This document shows positions 32,145-38,492 of a stretch of 38,492 nucleotides of DNA, in pieces. The DNA is from an uncultured Erysipelotrichaceae bacterium. Its GTDB lineage: Bacteria > Bacillota_I > Bacilli_A > Erysipelotrichales > Coprobacillaceae. The notes below the pieces were generated by a model. That model ran no database searches. It saw nothing but the letters and a program-made list of their open reading frames with translations, and was not told where the DNA came from. The translations under genes were made by a program, and so were the position numbers. The first letter of the stretch is position 1; each line of letters opens with the position of its first letter. The stretch covers positions 1 through 38,492 of the forward strand of contig UPXV01000027.1 of the NCBI GenBank assembly GCA_900538465.1, written 5' to 3'.

Positions 32145-32170
32145 AAAGTCAATCAGTGCGATTGACTTTT
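32145..32170. terminator. Terminator between Rpn remnant and SpoVB-like gene
   Basis: A perfect 10-bp stem (32145-32154 with 32160-32169), 5-nt loop; TTTT on +, T-rich also on -. It ends the SpoVB-like gene on - and could stop read-through from the Rpn gene. Confidence 0.75.
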
Positions 32171-32176
32171 CGTATT

Positions 32177-33484
32177 TTAGATATGTCGTGAACTATAAAC
32201 AGATTTATAAACATAAAATGTTGATAAAAGTAGAGTTGCAAATAATCCAATTAACATAACCATAGCAACACTTAAAACATGAAAACGTGGAGTTAAGATA
32301 ATTAAACAAATAAATTCAATAATCACTTCTAGCGTGCTCATAATAAACATTTCCTTATTCTTGTTGAGAGCTTGAAGAGTTGCGCTTAGTGGTGTTTGCA
32401 GATAAAAAAGAGTAAAAGGAATAGCCATGTATTTAAGGTATTCATAACCATTTTTTGTATTATACATAAATAGCAAGCAATAATCTCCCCAAAAATAAAA
32501 GAGAATTGTAAAGGGTAAACTGATGAAAAAACAAACAATGACACCATAAATGACATGTTTTCGCAAATCACGAAGACGATGAAAAGCAATATCCTTATTC
32601 AAAATAGGTAATAAAAGTCTTAAAACAACATTATTGAAGAAAGTAGGTGTTACCAATATAGAAATAACATAACCACTAATAATCGCATATTGTAAATGAA
32701 TATCAGATTCACTTATATGCAAACGAGTAAGAATAGCAACCAATACAATCGGTTCAATAAAGTTATAACAAGAATGCAAAATCCTAGAACCAGTTAAAGG
32801 CAAGGCAATATTCATCATATCTTTAAAAATAAAATGATCTTGAAAATAGTCAATAGGATGATAAGAAATATGCACACGACGATGCAAATGAGTATAAAGA
32901 TAAAGAATCGATGCCAATTCACCAATACTCATTGCTAAAATTGCAATCGCAACCAAATACGTCATATCTAGTTGAGAAAAACATTTAATCATAATATAAG
33001 TAAAAACAATACGTGCAACTTCTTCTAAAAGTTGAGCAACAGATAATGTCCAAACATCTTCTTTTCCTAAATAATAATTCTTCATAATCCCACTAACAGC
33101 AACCAATGGTATAAAAGGAAGAAGTGTCAATAAAGGAAGATATGCTTGATCTTGTTTTAGAAAATCATGAGCAACAATTTGAGAAAAACACAAAATTGAG
33201 ACCATCATCATCAAACATGTTGCAATACAAATAAGAATAGCAGAGATAATGACCTTCTTATTGTTGTATTTAGGATTAGATACCAAACGAAAGACTGCGG
33301 AAGGGATTGAAAACTGAGCTAAGGTAATGCATAAAGAAAGTGTCGGAATAACCAAAATATAAAGTGCCATTCCTGTTTCACTTAATAATCGCGATAATAA
33401 CATTCTATTAAAAACAGAGAACACTTTTGTGATCAAAGTACTACCACTGAGTATGATAAATGAATTAATCAATTTTCTTTTCAT
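32177..33484 (-). CDS. MATE/MOP-superfamily flippase, SpoVB-like
   Basis: A 435-residue protein with about 12-14 membrane helices of the polysaccharide-export/lipid II flippase superfamily. The N-terminus (SFIILSGSTLITKVFSVFNRMLLSRLLSETGMALY, then TLAQFSIPSAVFRLVS) follows the SpoVB pattern. The position next to a comN-like gene and recJ-apt-rel matches spoVB of Bacillus. SpoVB-type proteins are thought to move lipid-linked cell-wall precursors during spore cortex formation; a vegetative role (lipid II flipping) is equally possible. AAGGAAG lies before the ATG. It is divergent from the comN-like gene, with 79 bases between them. Confidence 0.82.
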   Translation of the reverse strand: MKRKLINSFIILSGSTLITKVFSVFNRMLLSRLLSETGMALYILVIPTLSLCITLAQFSIPSAVFRLVSNPKYNNKKVIISAILICIATCLMMMVSILCFSQIVAHDFLKQDQAYLPLLTLLPFIPLVAVSGIMKNYYLGKEDVWTLSVAQLLEEVARIVFTYIMIKCFSQLDMTYLVAIAILAMSIGELASILYLYTHLHRRVHISYHPIDYFQDHFIFKDMMNIALPLTGSRILHSCYNFIEPIVLVAILTRLHISESDIHLQYAIISGYVISILVTPTFFNNVVLRLLLPILNKDIAFHRLRDLRKHVIYGVIVCFFISLPFTILFYFWGDYCLLFMYNTKNGYEYLKYMAIPFTLFYLQTPLSATLQALNKNKEMFIMSTLEVIIEFICLIILTPRFHVLSVAMVMLIGLFATLLLSTFYVYKSVYSSRHI

Positions 33485-33563
33485 AAAACACTTCCTTTAT
33501 TGTCGAATTTCCTTTATAATAAATATGTTGAATATTTGAGAAATATGTTAGGAAGTGCAATAA

Positions 33564-33851
33564 ATGGAAATCAATCTCAAGAATAACTTGCCATTAGATA
33601 TTCTTTTTTTAATCCGTATAAAAGCAAATGAGTTTAAAAGTGAAGGAATTCAGGATATTGATGCTCAGGATATTAAAGAGTATTTGTATCAAATCAAATG
33701 GAAAAATCAAGATACACTAGCTATGTGTAATGTTATAGATGATATTATGTCATTACGTTTTTCAGAAGTTTTTGATTATTTGAAACTCAAAGTCATTAAA
33801 GAAGCATCTTCTTTAAAGTTAGATGATTTTAATGAGTTGATTGCGAAATAA
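33564..33851 (+). CDS. comN: ComN-like post-transcriptional regulator
   Basis: A 95-residue soluble, mostly helical protein (LPLDILFLIRIKANEFKSEG..., ikeylyqikWKNQ, followed by NVIDDIMSL and FDYLKLKVIKEA). Size and pattern fit the small Post_transc_reg family that includes ComN (YrzD) of Bacillus, which binds the comE messenger. In Bacillus this gene lies between spoVB and secDF just upstream of recJ, apt and relA, the same position as here; the assignment rests on this context as much as on sequence. AGGAAGTG precedes the ATG. A hairpin separates it from recJ. Confidence 0.72.
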   Translation: MEINLKNNLPLDILFLIRIKANEFKSEGIQDIDAQDIKEYLYQIKWKNQDTLAMCNVIDDIMSLRFSEVFDYLKLKVIKEASSLKLDDFNELIAK

Positions 33852-33870
33852 CTGTTCAACAGTTATTTTT
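33846..33870 (+). terminator. Terminator between comN-like gene and recJ
   Basis: A perfect 9-bp stem (33846-33854 with 33860-33868), 5-nt loop, T-run. It begins before the comN stop codon, and recJ starts 18 bases later with no room for a full promoter, so partial read-through is likely. Confidence 0.78.
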
Positions 33871-33887
33871 CTTTTAAGGAGAAGGAA

Positions 33888-35510
33888 ATGGAATATAAAA
33901 TTATAGAAGCAAAAAATTATCAAAATGTCCAAAATCAATATCATGTCAATTCTTTATTGGCAAAAGTGATTGCATCTCATCAATATGATGATAAAACATT
34001 ACAATCATTATTAAATCCAAGATTAATATATCATGATTTTTCTTTATTCGAAGAAGCAGATATGACTTTAGAAAGAATTCAGGAAGCGATTGAAAATGAA
34101 GAGAAAATCTGTATTTATGGAGACTATGATTGTGATGGTATTTTAGCAACCTCGATTTTGGTGCAAGCATTTTTAGAACTAGGTGTTCAAGTTGGTTATC
34201 ATATTCCTAATCGTTTTGATGATGGTTATGGATTGAATGTTAATAGAGTTAAACAAATGGCGAAACGTGGATATTCATTGATTATTACTGTTGATAATGG
34301 TGTAAAAGCTTTTGATGCAGTAGAATGTGCCAATGAATTAGGTGTAGATGTTATTATTACAGATCATCATCAATTTGATACGGATTTACCAGATGCATGT
34401 ACCTTTATCCATACAAAATTATCGCCAGATTATCCTTTCAAAGAAATATCTGGAGGGTTTGTTGCATATAAATTAGCTAGTGCTCTTTTACAAAGACAAG
34501 ATAAGTATCTTTATTGTTTAGCAGCGATTACAACGGTTTCTGATATGATGCCTTTGTTGGATGAAAATCGCTCACTTGTGAAAAAAGCATTAACGTTCAT
34601 GAAAGAAGAAAAATATCCGGCATTAGAATTGTTATTAGGAGATCAAAAACATTATACAACAACTACTCTCGGTTTTACGATTGCTCCTAAGATCAATTCC
34701 TTTGGACGTTTACCAGAACTTTGTAATCCAAATGTTTTGGTCAAATACTTTTTAAAAGATGCATCTACAGAATTTATGATGAAAGTTGCTCAGGTGGCAA
34801 CACAAATCAATAGTAAACGCCAATCGATGACCAATGAACAATATGCTATGGCATGTTCAAAAGAAGAACAAGATTTTTTATATTGGTCAAGTGAAGATGT
34901 TCATGAAGGATTGATTGGTCTGATTGCAGGAAAATATACAAGACAATTTGAAAGACCAAGTTTTGTGATGCATTATGATAAACAAATGGGTATTTATAAA
35001 GGAAGTGCTCGTAGTGTTGAAGGCTTTTCTTTACATGAATTCTTTACAACTCACAGTGAACAGTTTGTTACTTTTGGTGGACATGCTTTAGCAGGTGGAT
35101 TTTGTGTTGATGAAGATCATTATGAATCTTTTTATCATTGTATTGAAGAAAGTTTAAAAGATGTCTCTTTGAAGTCAACAATGCAGGCATTGTTGATTGA
35201 TGAAGGGGATATAAGTGTTGAAAATATTGAATCTTTATCATTATTAGAACCTTTTGGGATGGGAAATGAAGAACCTGTTTATGTATTAGAAAATGCCCCA
35301 ATAACTCGTGTTTATCAATTGAGTGAAGGAAAACATTTAAAAATAGATATTGCTTATAAAAATGTTAAATTATCTGCTCTATATTTTGGGCAAGGAGAAT
35401 TGTTTGAACAATTAAAAAATCAAAAAACTGTAAATTTAGTTGGTAGTTTAAGTATTAATGAATTTAGAAATCAAAAAAATATTAATTTTATTGTGAAAGA
35501 TATGATTTAG
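33888..35510 (+). CDS. recJ: Single-stranded-DNA-specific exonuclease RecJ
   Basis: A 540-residue DHH-family 5'-3' exonuclease of recombination and mismatch repair. Metal-binding motifs are GDYDCDG (78-84), VDNGV (about 135-139) and DHH (159-161); the DHHA1 signature is GGHALAGGF (about 397-405). An OB-type nucleic-acid domain follows (EPFGMGNEEPVYVLENA). It is close in length to E. coli RecJ and lacks the long C-terminal part of the Bacillus protein (about 780 residues). AAGGAGAAGG precedes the ATG. Confidence 0.95.
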   Translation: MEYKIIEAKNYQNVQNQYHVNSLLAKVIASHQYDDKTLQSLLNPRLIYHDFSLFEEADMTLERIQEAIENEEKICIYGDYDCDGILATSILVQAFLELGVQVGYHIPNRFDDGYGLNVNRVKQMAKRGYSLIITVDNGVKAFDAVECANELGVDVIITDHHQFDTDLPDACTFIHTKLSPDYPFKEISGGFVAYKLASALLQRQDKYLYCLAAITTVSDMMPLLDENRSLVKKALTFMKEEKYPALELLLGDQKHYTTTTLGFTIAPKINSFGRLPELCNPNVLVKYFLKDASTEFMMKVAQVATQINSKRQSMTNEQYAMACSKEEQDFLYWSSEDVHEGLIGLIAGKYTRQFERPSFVMHYDKQMGIYKGSARSVEGFSLHEFFTTHSEQFVTFGGHALAGGFCVDEDHYESFYHCIEESLKDVSLKSTMQALLIDEGDISVENIESLSLLEPFGMGNEEPVYVLENAPITRVYQLSEGKHLKIDIAYKNVKLSALYFGQGELFEQLKNQKTVNLVGSLSINEFRNQKNINFIVKDMI

Positions 35511-35534
35511 TTTCTTTAAAATATATTGATTTTT

Positions 35535-35543
35535 TGCTATAAT
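35535..35543 (+). promoter_or_regulatory. Extended -10 promoter of apt
   Basis: TG-C-TATAAT (35535-35543); TTTAAA at 35515-35520 is a possible -35 at 17 bases. Confidence 0.6.
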
Positions 35544-35569
35544 GTGAGAATAAGGAGGGCTTTTAAACT

Positions 35570-36082
35570 ATGGATTTAAAAAAATATATTGCTGATATTC
35601 CTGATTTTCCTCAAAAAGGAGTATTGTTTAGAGATGTTACACCTTTACTTGCTGATAAAGATGCATATCAAGAATCTATTCGTTTGTTAGCTGATTTTGC
35701 CAAAGATAAAAATGTTGATGTTGTGGTTGGTCCAGAAGCACGTGGATTCTTGTTTGGATGTCCAGTTGCTTTGAAACTTGAATGTGGTTTTGTACCAGTG
35801 AGAAAACCTGGTAAATTACCTAGAGAATTTGTTTCAAAAACATATGATTTGGAATATGGACATAATGAAATTCAAATGCATAGTGATAGTATTAAGCCAG
35901 GACAAAATGTTTTGATTGTTGATGATTTATTAGCAACTGGTGGTACTGTAGATGCTGCTGTATCTTTAATTGAACAAATGGGTGGAAACGTCGTAGGAAT
36001 TGCTTTTTTAATTGAATTAGAAGCATTAAAAGGAAAAGACCTTTTAAAAGGTTATGATGTTTACTCTGTCTTAAAGTATTAA
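35570..36082 (+). CDS. apt: Adenine phosphoribosyltransferase
   Basis: A 170-residue enzyme making AMP from adenine and PRPP in purine salvage. The start IADIPDFPQKGVLFRDVTPLL, the GPEARGFLFG strand and the PRPP loop VLIVDDLLATGGT (114-126) are diagnostic. AAGGAGG lies 11 bases before the ATG, a slightly long spacing; no other start is possible without losing conserved residues. It stands between recJ and rel, as in many Firmicutes, with its own promoter and terminator. Confidence 0.97.
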   Translation: MDLKKYIADIPDFPQKGVLFRDVTPLLADKDAYQESIRLLADFAKDKNVDVVVGPEARGFLFGCPVALKLECGFVPVRKPGKLPREFVSKTYDLEYGHNEIQMHSDSIKPGQNVLIVDDLLATGGTVDAAVSLIEQMGGNVVGIAFLIELEALKGKDLLKGYDVYSVLKY

Positions 36083-36104
36083 AAAGAGACATTGTCTCTT
36101 TTTT
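36081..36104 (+). terminator. Terminator after apt
   Basis: A 10-bp stem (36081-36090 with 36094-36103), ATT loop, T-run. The rel ribosome site is only 12 bases further on, so rel depends on read-through or an unseen promoter. Confidence 0.85.
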
Positions 36105-36130
36105 CTTAATTATTGAAAGGAGGAAGAATA

Positions 36131-38347
36131 ATGGAATATAAAGGAAGACATGATCAGGTAACTTTTGAAGATGTTTTAGAAAGTTGTTCAACTTATATTA
36201 CCCAAAAAGAAAGTATTGATCTGATTCAAAAAGCTTATGATTTTATCATGGTCAAACATGAGGGTCAAAAGCGTAAAAGCGGGGAGCCTTATACAATTCA
36301 TTTGATTTGGGTTGCCTATATTCTTTCAACTTTACAAACAGGTCCAACAACTATTGCTGCAGGACTTTTGCATGATGTCATGGAAGATTGTGATGTTTCT
36401 CATGATGAAATGGTAGAACGTTTTGGAGAAGAAATTACATCTTTGGTTGAAGGTGTGACAAAAATCAATAAGATGCCTTTTAAAGATGAGGCTGATGTTT
36501 ATGCAGAAAACCATCGTAAAATCTATATTGCAATGGCAAAAGATATTCGTGTGATTCTCATTAAGTTAGCTGATCGTTTGCATAATATGCGTACACTTCA
36601 ATATATGCGACCTGATAAGCAACAAAGAATTGCAAGAGAAACTTTGGAAGTCTATGCACCCATTGCTCATCGTTTAGGGATCAATGATATACGTATTGAA
36701 TTAGAAGATTTATGTTTGTTTTATTTAGATCCAAAAGCTTATCAAGAAATCTCAGAATTATTAGAACAAAAACGTAGCGAAAGAAAAGAGTCTGTTGATA
36801 AGATGATGCAATCTGTAAAAGACTTATTAGATGAACATCATATTGACTATCGTATCAAAGGACGGGCTAAACATATTTATAGTATTTATAAGAAGATGGT
36901 TATTAAACATAAACGTTTTGATGAACTTTATGATTTAAATGCTTTAAGAATTATTTTAAAAGATAAAATGAAATGTTATGAAGTGCTAGGCATTATTCAT
37001 GATCATTATCGTCCTTTACCTGGTCGCTTTAAAGATTATATTGCAATGCCTAAACCGAATATGTATCAATCTTTGCATACGGCTGTGATTGGGGAAAATG
37101 GACATATCTTTGAAATTCAAATTCGGACAGAAGAAATGGATGAATTGGCTGAACGAGGAGTGGCTTCGCATTGGCGCTATAAAGAAGGCAAAGATTATTC
37201 TTCTAAGCAAGAACAAAAAGATATTGTTGATAAATTACAATGGTTAGGGGATTTTATTACATTAAGTGATGAAATCAAAGATGGTGATGCAAAAGAATAT
37301 TATGATTCATTAAGACGCGATATTTTTGAAGCAAATGTTTATGTAATGACACCACAAGGAAAGATTGTTGAACTTCCAAATGGATCAACCCCTATTGATT
37401 TTGCTTATCGTATTCATACTGAAGTTGGTCATCATGCTGTTGGGGCGATTGTCAATAATGTTATGGTACCAATCAATACAAAATTAAAAACAGGGGATGT
37501 CTGTGAAATCAAGACCAACAAGAATTCTGGTCCAAGTGAAGATTGGTTAAAATTTGTTCAAACTGCAGGAGCAAGAAATAAAATTAGACAATATATTTCT
37601 AAAAAAGATGCAGAAACACAAAGAGAAGTTTTAGAAGAAGGGAAAAAACTTCTTCGTGAGGAAATTAGAAAAAGAGAATTGGATGAAAAAAAATACTTAG
37701 ACCCTGAAACATATAAGTCTTATTTTGGTTCGTTTGGTGCAAATAATTTTGATGATCTTTTATTGGTGATTGGGAAAAGACAAGCGACTGCTGCAACATT
37801 GTTGGATAAAGTGATTCCTAACCGTAGTGGTTTCTTTGATAATTTGTCAAAGATGTTGAAAAAAAATAACAATGCTATTAAGAATCAAAAAAGATCAAGT
37901 GGTAGTTTAGGAATTAGCGTTAATGGTGTAGATGGATTAAAAATACAATTATCAAAATGTTGTAATCCAATTCCTGGAGATGCTATTGTAGGGTATGTTT
38001 CTAAAGGACAGGGAATTAAAGTGCATCGTGCAGATTGTCCAAATTTAAATGGAGCTGAAAAAGGACGTCTTATTGATGTATATTGGGATTATACCAATAT
38101 TACTGAGAAACGTTTTGAAGTAGATATTGAAATTGTTGGTTTAGATCGACCAAACTTGTTAAATGATATTATTACAGTTTTAGGACAAGTTAAAGTCAAT
38201 ATTTTAAATATTAACGCAGGTGTTCATGATATGGATGCAAATATTAAATTGACATTATCGGTTGAAAATGCGGAATTATTGCAGTTGACAATTGATAATT
38301 TGAATAAGATTCAAGGCGTTTATGAAATTAAACGTGTTATTCATTAG
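36131..38347 (+). CDS. relA: Bifunctional (p)ppGpp synthetase/hydrolase Rel
   Basis: A 738-residue long RSH enzyme setting the stringent response. The HD hydrolase domain has its metal site in LLHDVMEDCD (H81, D82), so hydrolysis should be intact. The synthetase domain has RFKD (299-302), the charge pattern of bifunctional enzymes rather than EXDD of RelA-only ones, and EIQIRT from E328. TGS (about 395-455, VMTPQGKIVELPNGSTPIDFAY), a zinc-finger-like stretch with CCNPIPGD, and ACT (about 660-738) follow. AAAGGAGG precedes ATG 36131; an in-frame TTG at 36113 lies before that site and is not used. Confidence 0.97.
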   Translation: MEYKGRHDQVTFEDVLESCSTYITQKESIDLIQKAYDFIMVKHEGQKRKSGEPYTIHLIWVAYILSTLQTGPTTIAAGLLHDVMEDCDVSHDEMVERFGEEITSLVEGVTKINKMPFKDEADVYAENHRKIYIAMAKDIRVILIKLADRLHNMRTLQYMRPDKQQRIARETLEVYAPIAHRLGINDIRIELEDLCLFYLDPKAYQEISELLEQKRSERKESVDKMMQSVKDLLDEHHIDYRIKGRAKHIYSIYKKMVIKHKRFDELYDLNALRIILKDKMKCYEVLGIIHDHYRPLPGRFKDYIAMPKPNMYQSLHTAVIGENGHIFEIQIRTEEMDELAERGVASHWRYKEGKDYSSKQEQKDIVDKLQWLGDFITLSDEIKDGDAKEYYDSLRRDIFEANVYVMTPQGKIVELPNGSTPIDFAYRIHTEVGHHAVGAIVNNVMVPINTKLKTGDVCEIKTNKNSGPSEDWLKFVQTAGARNKIRQYISKKDAETQREVLEEGKKLLREEIRKRELDEKKYLDPETYKSYFGSFGANNFDDLLLVIGKRQATAATLLDKVIPNRSGFFDNLSKMLKKNNNAIKNQKRSSGSLGISVNGVDGLKIQLSKCCNPIPGDAIVGYVSKGQGIKVHRADCPNLNGAEKGRLIDVYWDYTNITEKRFEVDIEIVGLDRPNLLNDIITVLGQVKVNILNINAGVHDMDANIKLTLSVENAELLQLTIDNLNKIQGVYEIKRVIH

Positions 38348-38380
38348 AATCATATGAGAGCTTTCATATGATTCTTTTTT
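38347..38380 (+). terminator. Terminator of rel
   Basis: A perfect 11-bp stem (38347-38357 with 38364-38374), 6-nt loop, seven T. It begins at the last base of the stop codon. Confidence 0.92.
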
Positions 38381-38386
38381 TCATAT

Positions 38387-38418
38387 TTGACATATTTTTC
38401 TATCAATAGTGGTATAAT
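38387..38418 (+). promoter_or_regulatory. Promoter at the right edge
   Basis: TTGACA (38387-38392) and an extended -10, TG-G-TATAAT (38410-38418); the 20-bp spacer is long. GAGGTG (38431-38436) looks like a ribosome site, but no ATG-led frame follows before the window ends, so no gene is called. Confidence 0.5.
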
Positions 38419-38492
38419 GAAAAAAGAAAAGAGGTGTTAATCTGAAAATAAAAATATATAAGGGAAATTGTTTATATCTAAAATAAGGCATA

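Noticed and set aside
1..38492. Search for tRNA, rRNA, prophage, insertion sequence ends and CRISPR arrays
   Set aside because: No cloverleaf, rRNA core sequence, integrase, terminal inverted repeats around a transposase, or regularly spaced repeats were recognised by reading; a weak element could still be missed.

Overview
The window is AT-rich DNA of a low-GC Gram-positive bacterium. A Bacillota lineage such as Erysipelotrichia/Coprobacillaceae is my best guess from codon use and gene content; no rRNA or tRNA gene is present to prove it. Supporting traits are strong AAGGAGG ribosome sites, CIRCE and T-box regulation, a lipoprotein-type ABC binding protein, an LtaS-like enzyme, and the order spoVB-like / comN-like / recJ / apt / rel known from Bacillus and relatives. 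Thirty-seven intact or edge-cut coding genes and one decayed gene fragment are supported. Most transcription units are one to four genes closed by clear hairpin terminators, several of which include the stop codon.

Layout. 1-4.6 kb: tail of rubrerythrin, an NSS sodium:amino-acid symporter, a PadR / HAAS-domain / small membrane protein cassette with a dyad over its promoter, and a flotillin. 4.6-15 kb: two distantly related SPL-type radical SAM proteins (4577 and 14188) flank an RpiR regulator, two intracellular GH1 glycosidases (6514 and 10680), an ABC-type ATPase, a GNAT acetyltransferase, an RsmH paralogue with a basic N-terminal extension, an S51-type peptidase and a uracil permease. The RpiR/GH1 intergenic regions share an identical 17-bp palindrome and a 14-bp box, suggesting a small regulon for phosphorylated beta-glucosides. 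15-21 kb: htpG under two CIRCE operators, a nitroreductase/VOC pair, a DUF2812-like membrane protein, and a Na/phosphate symporter-PhoU fusion with PhoP-like 11-bp direct repeats. 21-27 kb: an ABC exporter, enolase, an LtaS-like phosphoglycerol transferase, a small coiled-coil membrane protein and a GrpB-family protein.

27-31 kb: a complete T-box leader precedes an amino-acid ABC importer (binding lipoprotein, permease, ATPase) translationally coupled to a PLP aminotransferase. The likely specifier codon reads CGC (Arg), so an arginine-responsive uptake and conversion operon is proposed. 31-32.2 kb: an Rpn/YhgA-like PD-(D/E)XK nuclease gene followed by the decayed C-terminal remnant of a second copy. 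32.2-38.5 kb: the conserved spoVB-like, comN-like, recJ, apt and rel block (secDF, present between comN and recJ in Bacillus, is missing here), then an unassigned promoter at the right edge.

The most useful leads are the T-box/aminotransferase operon, the RpiR operator array and its copy embedded in a hairpin, the Rpn gene fossil, the paired CIRCE elements and the extended RsmH paralogue. I found no CRISPR array, prophage, IS element or rRNA/tRNA gene.
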